Shown here: positions 34,201 to 41,011 of the stretch, piece by piece | Layout: each line of letters begins with the position of its first letter | How positions within the stretch are numbered: position 1 is the stretch's first letter | Origin: Nematopogon swammerdamellus | Lineage: Eukaryota > Arthropoda > Insecta > Lepidoptera > Adelidae | Reading direction: 5' to 3' | Assembly: GCA_946902875.1 (NCBI GenBank) | Contig: OX336340.1 | Coordinates: 3,493,739-3,557,738 of the forward strand | Length of the DNA: 64,000 nt | Position numbers and translations under genes: made by a program | The notes under the pieces: model-generated | The model's input: only the letters and a program-made list of their open reading frames with translations | What the model was told of the DNA's origin: nothing | Databases searched by the model: none

Positions 34201-35635
34201 CTATAAAAATTCCATTCAAATCCTCTTTCTGAGATCAAGTCTTCAAAGTTCATGCGGAAGAAAAAATCGACATTTGGTTACCGTATAGTTCGTATAGAAA
34301 ATGATAAAATTCTACAACCAAAAACGTGTGATCGATAGACAAAGAATTTTTCTATATTTTGCAGTAGTTTTTAGCCTTTAGATTGGTCTAGTTATGTATA
34401 TATTCTTTATTGAAAACCAATTTATACAAAGTAGGCACAATAGGTGAGCTTAATGCCGTGAGGCATTCTATTCTAACCAACCTCTCAGATGTGGGACAAG
34501 TATATGCAGGCGAACAAGTTTGTGGCAATGTATTATGCAGTAATGCAATATGATAAACTACAAACGAATACTACATAAATACTTTAATATACGCATACAT
34601 ATGTATATAATAGACTTACATATTTATACTTAAATCAGTGGTAGTGTTGTTCAACATCATTAACTGAATGACAAGAGAGAGAGAGAGAGAGAAGAGGGGA
34701 GTGAAGTAATGCAATATAAATGTATTTACTTCAGTAAGGATAAGAAAAGATTCTTCAAATTTATCTTAAATATATTCATATACGTAGTAGAGCGTAAATG
34801 CACGGGCAGATTATTCCAGAGGCGAGCTGTTTGGGCTGTGAAAGAGCCCGTATAGTACGAACTTGAGTGAGCCAGTATTGCCAAGAGTAGGTTGTCAGCA
34901 GATCTTAAAGTCAGACCATGAGAAGAAAGAAATTCAAACCGTTCACTCATATATACATACATACATATCACACACGCTGAATCCCGACAATCGGGTAAGC
35001 AGAGTAATCGGTGTTGTGCTGCAAGAACTCTTGTCAATTACAGCACAACACTGACCACCACGTTTCGCAAAGTATTCGAACAAGATTAAATCGATCAAGC
35101 AGAAAGTATGGCACGAAGACCCACCTGCTGCATGACTCGGTGGAAGTACCGTGCCAAGGTGGGAGGTGGCGATCCTGTCGCCCTTTAGCACGGCATCTTG
35201 TCCTTATCCCTTAGTCGCCTTTTACGACATGCATGGGGAGAGATGCAGTGGGGATATTCTTTTTAAGTACCGGCCCCACACGGTACACCGGCCCCACACG
35301 GTACCGTTCACTCAAATATTTTAATTTGAGTTATCACGGAGTACTTCTTCATAAATCCACATTTGGCGTTACTAGGCGCCTTAACCGCTTTTAAATGTGC
35401 GCACTCACCTGTTGGAGTCGTGCAGCGGCGGCGGGGGCGGCGGGCGCTCCTCGCTGTGTGGCCGGCGCTCTTTGCGTTCGTGAGTGCAGCCCGAGTCGCG
35501 GCGCTCCTTCCGCTTGCGAGCGTGCTCGCGCTCGCGCTCCGAGTCGAGCGCGGCCATCGCGGCGGCGGCGACCGCGCACGGGGATGACTTGCCGGAAGAG
35601 GAGGCGGCGCTAGTCAGCCTCCTGTCCTCGCCACA
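24871..35635 (-). CDS. FAM13 family protein (six exons; 473 aa if started at the ATG at 35557)
   Basis: The exons 35635-35409, 31395-31158, 29922-29641, 28806-28585, 27934-27812 and 25278-24871 join on the - strand with GT-AG introns and matching phases. The stop is TGA at 24873-24871. From Met 35557 the product has 473 residues. Order: an Arg/Glu-rich basic start with six Pro in a row (1-50), a Pro- and acid-rich linker (51-129), and a helical, coiled-coil-like region with KYESDYEAQHG (130-223). FAM13 block one follows (EK..VQKALL at 249-258, GRP at 265-267, LYDQYRQVKRAL at 280-291), then an acidic linker, and FAM13 block two (LTLDELTKIL at 395-404, EYELSFEVQNSRKLQKDD at 419-436, YKAIKARLRL at 447-456). 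These blocks are characteristic of vertebrate FAM13A/B/C. The N-terminal RhoGAP-like domain of FAM13A/B is not in the window, so this is either the C-terminal half of a longer gene or a short FAM13C-like form. FAM13A has been linked to Wnt/beta-catenin and metabolic signalling in mammals; the insect role is unknown to me. Confidence 0.88.
25548..26537 (+). pseudogene. 5'-truncated LINE with the 3' part of a reverse transcriptase
   Basis: The frame 25505-26344 contains YADD (residues 19-22), the catalytic motif of reverse transcriptase, followed by about 257 residues typical of the thumb and C-terminal region of Jockey/CR1-like LINEs (SKTQCCALS, LDLLGTTIS, LLYKTQIRPVMEYCSHIWEG, SLDSIQRRAIRLVGDP, RTARVWNCLP). 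Everything before YADD is missing. A TAA at 26342-26344 lies where the related copy at 55466-55862 reads GAA, so this copy ends early. The 3' end is A-rich (26518-26537). It lies in the last intron of the FAM13-like gene, antisense to it. Confidence 0.85.
26601..26742. mobile_element. Foldback element
   Basis: The arms AGATTCCAAGAAATAACGGT with GGCGAAATTCGA pair with TCGAATTTCGCCACCTCTC and TTTTTTGGAATCT; an inner CTCCATAC / GTATGGAG pair is also present. Intronic, no ORF. Confidence 0.75.
27456..27505. repeat. Poly-G run facing a poly-C run
   Basis: About 21 G are followed by GCAATAGGGACAATAGC and then about 20 C, so the two runs are inverted repeats with a short spacer. A further run of C lies at 27692-27713. 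The surrounding words (GCGGATACAGG, TGGATCCGCGCCTG) suggest copies of one dispersed element. Such runs are prone to sequencing and assembly error, so their length is unreliable. Confidence 0.7.
27812..27934 (-). CDS. FAM13-like gene exon
   Basis: The acceptor ATCGGTTCGCAG ends at 27935 and the donor is GAG|GTACCA at 27811. It is exactly 41 codons, phase 0 both sides. It encodes AVGALNGELATILEHEPMLF and an acidic Ser-rich stretch (SVDSSSDSQERQSDTTSE), corresponding to the variable acidic linker between the two FAM13 blocks. Confidence 0.88.
28110..28235 (-). mobile_element. SINE family C tail fragment
   Basis: ATGTAATTCGGTATAGTTGG, GGCTGAGTCAGAGGGGCC and TGCTCCGACCAGCCAATATC in order, as in the copy at 2964-3113. 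Truncated; intronic. Confidence 0.6.
28585..28806 (-). CDS. FAM13-like gene exon with conserved block one
   Basis: The acceptor CGACTTGTAG ends at 28807 and the donor is GCT|GTGAGT at 28584. It is 74 codons in phase 0 on both sides. The frame is not the longest open frame in this GC-rich region, but it alone gives EKFCVQKALLRLEAARGRPP and LYDQYRQVKRALAARSDA, which match the FAM13 signature (QKALLYYESIHGRPV and LYDRYRLVKQIL in vertebrates). Confidence 0.92.
28898..29158 (-). mobile_element. SINE family A, body and part of head
   Basis: From CAGCCCATAACACCGGGGGA through TTCGTTCAGTGCGATGGTAC and ACCCGAGCGGGATAAACC to AATCCGAACCACGGTCAGCC and GGTCACCCATCCAA, where it is cut inside the 5S-like segment. 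Tail and outer head are missing. Intronic in the FAM13-like gene. Confidence 0.75.
29260..29415 (-). mobile_element. LINE 3' end fragment (FKRGV family)
   Basis: Read on the - strand it gives TTCAAGAGGGGCGTGAATGG, ATCAGGCCGGAATGGCATTC and ATGGGCGTCCATGGGTGTCT, then a CGCTTTCAATAAAAGAA end. An inverted copy of the first word occurs at 29560-29580. Confidence 0.55.
29641..29922 (-). CDS. FAM13-like gene exon, coiled-coil region
   Basis: The acceptor TCCTCTTCCAG ends at 29923 and the donor is GAG|GTAATT at 29640. It is 94 codons, phase 0 both sides. The product is almost wholly helical and charged (AHTLKKNILKYESDYEAQHG, RMYEALQRLQEEKRCIKT, RKQKQQDEKLEEALKTDKLM). The join with the previous exon (LQKIKKK-AHTLKKNILKYE) resembles IQHLKKKIRKFEEKFEQ of vertebrate FAM13. 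Confidence 0.9.
29975..30165 (+). mobile_element. SINE family C fragment
   Basis: B-box-like GATCCGAGGTTCGATTCCAA, then CTGCTGCTTCACCGTTCGG, ATAGGTCCCTTCCCTTGCCC and the family C core TTACTAGTTGGTAGGCTCAA. It matches the long copy at 51308-51640. Intronic. Confidence 0.6.
30535..30935 (+). pseudogene. LINE 3' fragment with broken C-terminal coding part
   Basis: A frame at 30535-30780 gives FHRLFHGECSEELFNAIPPS, then RTDRFCRSFLYRTGKLLNAL and PAHIFPP, the conserved end of a Jockey/CR1-like reverse transcriptase protein. A frameshift before the GVK segment breaks it. The 3' end resembles the copy at 48578-48812. A second short copy of the same 3' end lies at 30955-31075. Confidence 0.65.
30955..31075 (+). 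mobile_element. LINE 3' end fragment (FKRGV family)
   Basis: AGGCACATGTCAGGCCGGCA, TGGTATTCGCAACCCCCGC and AATGTCCATGGGCGTCCTAG, then GTGCTTTCAATAAACC. It lies just before the donor side of the exon at 31158. Confidence 0.55.
31158..31395 (-). CDS. FAM13-like gene exon, Pro/acid-rich linker
   Basis: The acceptor TAACTCCAACAG ends at 31396 and the donor is AAG|GTGTGC at 31157. One base completes Ser, then 79 codons. Visible segments are DDTSRTPSPPPRLDLGALHR, ERSWGADEDYRSPEAVPPAD and PEQRLQKIKKK. A longer Arg-rich frame overlaps, but only this frame joins both neighbours without a stop. Confidence 0.88.
31445..32600 (-). mobile_element. SINE family C tail split by a foldback transposon
   Basis: A T-run and ATGTTACCTAAATCCGGTA (up to 31473) continue at 32501 with TGGGTGGCTGAGTCAGAGGG and CACATGCTTCGACGAGCCAG. 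The 1,019 bp between them is a separate element, and ATCCGGTA is repeated on both sides. Confidence 0.75.
31474..32492. mobile_element. 1.0-kb foldback transposon with 8-bp target duplication
   Basis: Terminal inverted repeats start GCATATTTCCAAAGTCTAGT (left) and, read inverted, TGCATATTTAGAAATTCTAG (right), then share GTATGCGAGTTGCTCTGATT. Further inverted pairs lie inside (TACGTGATAACGTCA with TGACGTTATCACGTC, GGTTCTAAAGTACCAGGGCA with GGCCTGGTACTTTAGAACC). The 8-bp ATCCGGTA occurs at 31466-31473 and 32493-32500. No transposase is encoded. A 30-bp word (ATATTATGGTACGAGTAACC...) is duplicated in tandem near 31960 and 32050. Confidence 0.85.
32601..32881. repeat. Short direct duplication
   Basis: CCTTCGGCC...CCCTTAGTTAC words are repeated in tandem at 32636-32675 and 32700-32740 (GACCTGAACGCAGCTCGACC and GACCTGAACGGAGCTCGGCC). 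No gene. Confidence 0.5.
32882..33178. mobile_element. Foldback element
   Basis: The left arm (CACAGAGCATCAAATACCTA, CCCCCTACTAGAGGCGCC) and inverted right arm (GGCGCCTCTAGTAGGGGCGG, TTTCATGCTCTGTG) match closely. The interior has CA-rich runs. Confidence 0.8.
33262..33580 (-). mobile_element. Retroposon family B, 5'-truncated
   Basis: On the - strand it runs from TATTTTTAAAAAT-side words through GTCGTAAAAGGCGACTAAGG, TTCGAATACTTTGCGAAACG and CACCGATTACTCCGCTTACC to the ATGT-repeat tail at 33262-33285. A short TATCACC word occurs on both sides (33251 and 33584 regions), compatible with a target duplication. Confidence 0.8.
34720..34949 (-). pseudogene. LINE 3' fragment interrupted by family B
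   Basis: The - strand frame reads ERFEFLSSHGLTLRSADNLL, then FTAQTARLWNNLPVHLRSTT and FKINLKNLFLS, the C-terminal end of a LINE reverse transcriptase protein of a different family from those at 25.5 and 30.5 kb. The element continues beyond the family B insertion at 35315-35345. Confidence 0.65.
34950..35302 (-). mobile_element. Complete retroposon family B with 12-bp target duplication
   Basis: ACCGTTCACTCA occurs at 34938-34949 and 35303-35314, flanking the element exactly. On the - strand the 5' head GTACCGTGTGGGGCCGGTGT is present twice in tandem, followed by the usual body and an ATGT-type tail. It is inserted into a LINE 3' fragment in the first mapped intron of the FAM13-like gene. 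Confidence 0.88.
35409..35635 (-). CDS. FAM13-like gene, most 5' exon found in the window
   Basis: The acceptor CTTCCGGCACGGCAG ends at 35636 (CTAAC branch-point-like word 20-30 bases earlier) and the donor is AG|GTGAGT at 35408. Phase 0 in, 75 codons and two bases out (Ser with the next exon). It reads CGEDRRLTSAASSSGKSSPC and an Ala-rich stretch, then Met at 35557 (context CCGCGATGGCC), then EREREHARKRKERR and six Pro in a row. No in-frame stop separates the acceptor from the Met, so the exon can serve either a longer protein or an internal start. Confidence 0.8.
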
Positions 35636-35654
35636 CTGCCGTGCCGGAAGGGAA

Positions 35655-35975
35655 TTGTTAGGGGAAAGATGTAGTTGTCATCAACATCGTCATCAATAAC
35701 TTCGATATCATCATCATCATCATTATTAACTAGGATATCGTCATCATCAAAAATAACTTCGGTATCATAATCGTCTTCAATAACTTCTTTATCATCATCA
35801 ATAACTTCGATATCATCATCGTCATTAATAACTTCGATAACATCATCATCAATAACTTCGATAACATTATCAATAACTTCGATATCATTATCAATAACTT
35901 CGTTAACATCATCACCAATAACTTCTATATCATTATCAATAACTTCGATATCATCGTCATCTTGTATCAATTTCT
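35655..35975. repeat. ATC/GAT-rich minisatellite beside a splice acceptor
   Basis: Irregular 15-21-bp units of AATAACTTCGATATCATCATC type. On the - strand it is open as a 125-codon frame of acidic repeats (IEVIDDD, DDDDIEVID) that runs into the exon at 35635, but in a frame that meets TGA at 35614-35616. It is therefore treated as intron. Confidence 0.8.
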
Positions 35976-36059
35976 CTATTTCTCTACGCAATATTTATGC
36001 TTCTGTAAAATCCATTTTATCTAAATAATGTGACATAGATTTAGATAGAAATAGGTAGA

Positions 36060-36190
36060 AAATATTTTAATGCTCAAAGAAACAATCAACAGTAATAAGC
36101 ACATAAGAACATTTACATGTTGTGCAAAGGCGGAGAGATCCATATAGAGATTTCTACCAGTCAACTTTTGGATATTTGAGCGTCGGTTTT
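36060..36190. repeat. Dispersed repeat (AAGGCGGA...CAGTCAACTTTTGG)
   Basis: The words ACATGTTGTGCAAAGGCGGA and GAGATTTCTACCAGTCAACT match 33850-33940 closely and 60310-60440 and 62640-62770 more loosely. Probably a LINE or SINE tail; the class is not determined. Confidence 0.5.
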
Positions 36191-36204
36191 TTTTATTTTA
36201 TTTT

Positions 36205-37042
36205 TTTAATGGAAACTGACACGGTTGGCTACATCACCTACAACATCCGTGTGATGTCAGCCCACATAGTTCAGTAAAATTAAACATTGAACGATGCATC
36301 AAATCAGGTATCTTTGCTTTTTTTATATGTTGTACATAATGTAAATGCAATGTTAAATCCAAGTTTTCGAACTCGCCAGGCGACCGGATCATTGTCGAAA
36401 ATAAAAAAAAATTAGATTTTTTTTATCTTTTTTCAGTTTTTGCCGATTTTGACCTGGAAGGACTGGGTTTTCAACAAAGATTATTATGTTAATTTTTTAA
36501 GTAGATTAAATTTGCAATAATTTGACACGAGGACGGTTTCAATAGTACTAATAGTTTCGTAGATATAGCTTTTCAAAATTTGGGCAATTTTTCAAGTTAC
36601 ACGATTTATTGCAAAATTAAATAATTTTCAGTACCATTCTAGTTTTTGAAGGCCTAGTATATTGTTAGTAAACCCTCTCCCACCCTCTCAGTGGACTCTT
36701 CCGTCGTCTGAGGGGGCTCCTAAGTGACCGGATCATTGTCAAAAATAAAAAAAATCTAGATTTTTTTTAAATCTTTTTTTTAATCTTTAAAAATCTAGAT
36801 TTTTTTTATTTTTGACAATGATCCGGTCGTCTGGCGAGGTCGAAAACTTGGATTTTACATTGCATTTAAATTATGTACAACATATAAAAAAAACAAACAT
36901 ACCTTATTTGATGCATCGTTCATGCCCATTTTATGTTTAAGGGACCTAGAGATTTACGTGGAATCCGAACAACGGTCAGCCTCAGCGCTCAGGGTCGCTT
37001 AAAAACAGTCGACCGACTGCACCACTGAGCTACCGAGGCTGA
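36205..37042 (-). mobile_element. SINE family A remnant split by a foldback element
   Basis: The tail (AACTGACACGGTTGGCTACA to GATGTCAGCCCACAT) is at 36210-36270. The head (AATCCGAACAACGGTCAGCC, AACAGTCGACCGACTGCACC, ACTGAGCTACCGAGGC) is at 36960-37042. Between them is a foldback of about 630 bp whose arms share GAACGATGCATCAAAT, TTGTACATAATGTAAATGCA and CCAAGTTTTCGA with inverted partners at 36820-36925. Most of the SINE body has been lost. Confidence 0.75.
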
Positions 37043-37049
37043 CAACTAT

Positions 37050-37735
37050 AATGTACTAGAATGTAAAAAGTGTGTCGAATTTAATTGGATCACCAAACTA
37101 GTGTGTGGAATTTGATTAGATCATCAACTTTACTAGTATGTGGAACTTGATTTAATCACCAAACTAGTGTGTTGAATTTGATTGGGTCACCAACTAGTGC
37201 GTGGAATTTGATTGAATCACCAACTAGTGTGTGCAATTTAATGGAATCACCAAACTAGTGTGGGGAGTTAGAGTGGATCACCAAACTAGTGTATGTAATT
37301 TGAATGGATCACTAGTGTGTGGAATTTGATTGGGTGTCCAAACTAGTGTGTGGAATTTTACTTTATCACCAAATAGTTTTTGGAATTTGATTTGATCACC
37401 AAATAGTGTGTGAAATTTGAATAGATCTACTAGTGTGGGTAGTTTGATTGGATCACCAACTAGTGTGTGGAATTTGATTTGATCACCAAACTAGTGTGTA
37501 GACTTTGATTCAATCACCAAACTAGTGTGTGGAATTTGATTGTATCGCCAACTAGTGCGTGGAATTTGATTGAATGATTAACTAGTGTGTGGAATTTGAT
37601 TGAATCGCCAACTAGTGTGTGGAATTTGATTGAATCACCAACTAGTGTGTGGAATTTGATTGGATCACCAACAAGTCTGTGGAATTTGATTAGATCACCA
37701 ACTAATGTATGGAATTTATTGTGGATTTTTATCTA
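37050..37735. repeat. Tandem array of 30-31-bp units
   Basis: About 22 copies of ACTAGTGTGTGGAATTTGAT plus TGAATCACCA, differing by single bases and one-base gaps. It begins right after the SINE head at 37042. No coding frame is kept across units. Confidence 0.9.
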
Positions 37736-38600
37736 ACATTTTTTAACGCGCCAATCATAATCTTCTTTACGTCTTATACACTAACTCCAAACCTTATCAT
37801 TCATAACACTATACAAACTACAAAACTATCATTTGTACATAGGGAGTAAAACAAATATTTCACACTGAACAATCACCCCCAGCACCGGTAATTCTAAAAA
37901 AAAATACCTGATACGAGTATATTTCTAAGACAAGCTGCATTGTAGCTGCACCGACTGCAACGATCGCTATTGTCTGTAAAGTTAAAAATTAAAAAAGCGG
38001 TCAAGTGCGGAGTATGTCCAACCGATTTAAAGTATCTAGGTAGGATCAAGAATAAAGATGTGATAATTTTGAATGCAAACTTAATATACAAAATGTTATA
38101 ATTGGCCTAAATAAAAAGGAATAAATAAATTAAATTAAAACCAATTGATCTGTGATAGAGTTGTAAGTAAAATTACATACGGAGTGGTGCGAGAGTTTAA
38201 CCTAGGTATTACTGTTCAAAAGATACGGCCTTTTAAGGCGCAAGTAAGACTCAAAAGGTCAAGTTTTAACGAAATTGTTGAGCTATTGGTAGAGATAAAT
38301 GTAAATGTAAATAGAGTTATGTGTTGGTTTAAAATTAACAAACCTAGCTAAAAAAAAATTATTTTACTACTTTGGAAAGGTGTTAAATAAATCTCCAAAA
38401 AATCACGAAAAGTACGAAAATTGTAATTTCAAGTTAAATTCTCTTGAGAAGCATAAATTGTATCAATACAAGACCCTCATAGAAATGTAGTTTCCCTACA
38501 ATCGTAGCTAAAAAAATTTTTTTTTCCATCTTTCCATTTCCAACACATGAAATTTAATGTATTTTTGCGCAAATCGTCGGCGCGACGTATCAGCCACCGC
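37736..38600. other. AT-rich stretch without a supportable gene
   Basis: Short frames at 37894-38091 and 38145-38351 have no supporting splice sites or homology. Confidence 0.35.
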
Positions 38601-39280
38601 TAGGCCTGCCACCCCTCCGGGTTTGACCCGGAGTCTACGGGTTTGAATGGTGTATATCCGGGCTACGGGTTAGCATCGTATATCTCCGGGTCAGACCGGG
38701 CTGGCGGTGCGTCGAGCCGAGCGGTGAATTCGGCTCGACTGACTGAATCACTGGATGATCGGGGCGGAGTGGGTGGACATCGGACGAATTGGATGCACCG
38801 TTAGCGTGCGCGCGCGATTATGGGTTCAATTATTATTAAAAGTAAAAATTTTCACAGAATTACCGAAAATAATTGGGTTTTTTTTCCTCAATACCGATTA
38901 TCAATGTTTTTGTGGAATGCGTTTTTTCCTTAATGAAAAATGTATGGACAGACGTGAGAAACGGCTTATCAGTCGACATGGTGACGTCGGAGTTAATTAA
39001 TTGTAAAGATTAATATTATAATATGACCTGTCGAGAATTTTTAAAGTATTTGAAAAAACCAGAGAAAGAAAAGTTGATAAAAAAATCACAAACAAATAAA
39101 AAATATGACTTTAAAAATTAAGCTGGTCCAACAATTATCTGTTTTTAAATTACAATTTGTAATACTATTTCGTATTGAATGATACCTACCTCTGAAAATT
39201 TACATTTATTTTATAAACATTTTGAATTTTCTGAATACTCCGGGTGTCCGGGTCTACCATTTTTTAAAGGTGGCAGCCCT
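38601..39280. mobile_element. hAT-like non-autonomous element with 9-bp target duplication
   Basis: AGCCACCGC is present at 38592-38600 and 39281-39289. The element starts TAGGCCTGCCACC and ends GGTGGCAGCCCT, giving short inverted ends, followed inside by CTCCGGGT words at both ends. About 680 bp, no transposase. A duplication of 8-9 bp and ends of (C/T)AGG..CTGCCA type fit the hAT superfamily. Confidence 0.75.
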
Positions 39281-39473
39281 AGCCACCGCACGAGTAGAAT
39301 GAATCTCGCACCTATTTACATCTGCATACGGTTCGTGATTCATTCATCAGTGCTCGGGTAGCACGGTTTGAGTCTTGTTTCCGCCTTAAAGGTAGCACAG
39401 ACGTAGGCGTAGGTAGGTTTATTAATGGGATACCGTAAGGAACCCTAAAAAACACCAAAATAAAAATACTCAC

Positions 39474-39680
39474 GATGCAATATCGCGCAGCGCCGACTAT
39501 CGAATGCAGAATCTTGGAAATTGTGTCTCACTCGTCGTCACCCCGCCCGCTCCCCGCCCGCGCCGCGGGGGGAGCTCACTATCCTTCCGTCTCCTTCCCA
39601 CCAACACTCCTCGCACTCTCCACCTCTCCCTCCTTGCACATGTACACTTATTGCATTCACTAATTTATTTTGTATCCTAG
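39474..39680 (-). promoter_or_regulatory. Candidate non-coding first exon and promoter of the FAM13-like gene
   Basis: On the - strand a GC-rich block (GCGGCGCGGGCGGGGAGCGG, CCGCCC-type boxes) is followed by GATATTGCATC and a strong donor GTGAGT with the exon edge at 39474. The phase that would match the exon at 35635 has a stop shortly upstream and no ATG, so if used this is a 5' UTR exon. Spliced to 35635, translation would begin at the ATG at 35557. No transcript evidence. Confidence 0.35.
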
Positions 39681-41011
39681 AAAAGCTTATTTACAATTTC
39701 GCCGGCGGCACCGCGACAGTTTTGAAAGCGTAAGTTATTCTGTTAGGTTATCAAATTATTATCCCTTGATGTAAAATAAATTATAGAAATGAAAACGGAA
39801 CGGTAGGGCGACAGCGGTCGCCGTTTTGAATGATTTGTTCGACTTTCTGAAACGTTCACTTGATGATGTCGCGGCCCAGGCGTGGCATGTCCCGATCTCT
39901 ACACATCGCCGCTGCGGAGATCAGCCCAAGGGAGGGTTTTTTACGCGATCTACGGCTGCTTCAAGAAGTGTGTCGACACCAGTCTATAGTTTAGCATTGA
40001 TGAGGTCGGACGCCTTAATGTGGAGCCGGGAGCTCGAAGTCTTTCGCTAGTGGACACTTCCCATTGTTCCGGTTCGTTCGTACACTGGTGGAGGTTGACA
40101 CTGGTTTTACGCAAACTGTTGTGGGATTTTCGTCAGTTATCGTTCATCATTTTTAATATTTTTCACACAATTTGGTTTAGTATCTGAAGCGGCTGGCGAC
40201 GGATCTGGAAATAAAGAAATACAAATTGTTTAGTTTCAGTTAAATTTCAGGCGATTTATTGTTCAAGTCCATAATTCATACTTGGGCAAGTCATGCATAA
40301 ACTTGTATCCTCCCACTCTCGCACGGCGAGAAATAACAGGCAAGAAAACTCGCCCACAGTGCCTACATTTCTTAAGCTCCCTTAGTAGATATCAAAGTAA
40401 ATATTATCAACCTAGTTTTCAACGTCATAGCTACCTAAGTGCTAGCTAACAGCGCGAGTGCGCGCGATCCGTGTCGACGACGTTCCTCTCTACCGACCAA
40501 TCAGCGCGCTCCATTTACAATGCCATATGGAAAGTATTTAGTGTGGTCTTGCCGCGCCGCCGCCTGGTGGTGGTGTAGTGTATCGATATTTTATAATTCT
40601 ATAACACCACATAGTTGCTTATTTAACACTAAATTACCTATGTAAAAATGCCAATCCCTCCTTATAGTCCTAGTAAGTCACTCTTAAATCTTAATATAAT
40701 ACTAGATGGTAAGTATAATCGCGCAGTTCAGGTACCTGAATATATTATAGTCCCACAGCATATCTCCCCGTGCGCGTGCATGTCGTAAAAAGCATCACCT
40801 ATGGAAACGTTCGTATCTGACAAGTTATTGTTTTATTTTTTACAAATTTTAATATAATCACTAATAAAAAAATGTGGCAAGCGAAACCCTCGACAAGGAA
40901 TCATTTTATAATTTAATTATTTTGAGTTCTGGTTATTTAGAAATTACAATCTAGCAACCGTTCATCAACTGCTCCCTCCATAATTATTTCTTCTAAGATA
41001 CACAAATATCA
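39681..41011. other. Mixed unique and unassigned repeat sequence
   Basis: A frame at 39826-40050 (LKRSLDDVAAQAWHVPISTH) has the look of a dispersed repeat but has no recognised domain. A short family B fragment (ATCTCCCCGTGCGCGTGCAT, GTCGTAAAA) is at 40757-40795. CpG-rich sequence near 40440-40520 could be regulatory. Confidence 0.35.

Noticed and set aside
35614..35991. 125-codon acidic ORF on the - strand as an exon
   Set aside because: A simple ATC/GAT-type repeat, out of frame with the supported exon at 35409-35635 and stopping just inside it.
37050..37735. CRISPR-like direct repeats
   Set aside because: The 30-31-bp units are contiguous, with no unique spacers.
39826..40050. 75-codon + strand ORF as a gene
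   Set aside because: No splice signals or domain; the sequence has the look of a dispersed repeat, although I could not define its edges.
40196..40211. Small exon at about 40.2 kb on either strand
   Set aside because: Acceptor-like words occur on both strands (TTTGGTTTAG and TTTATTTCCAG), but no donor or consistent frame could be found.
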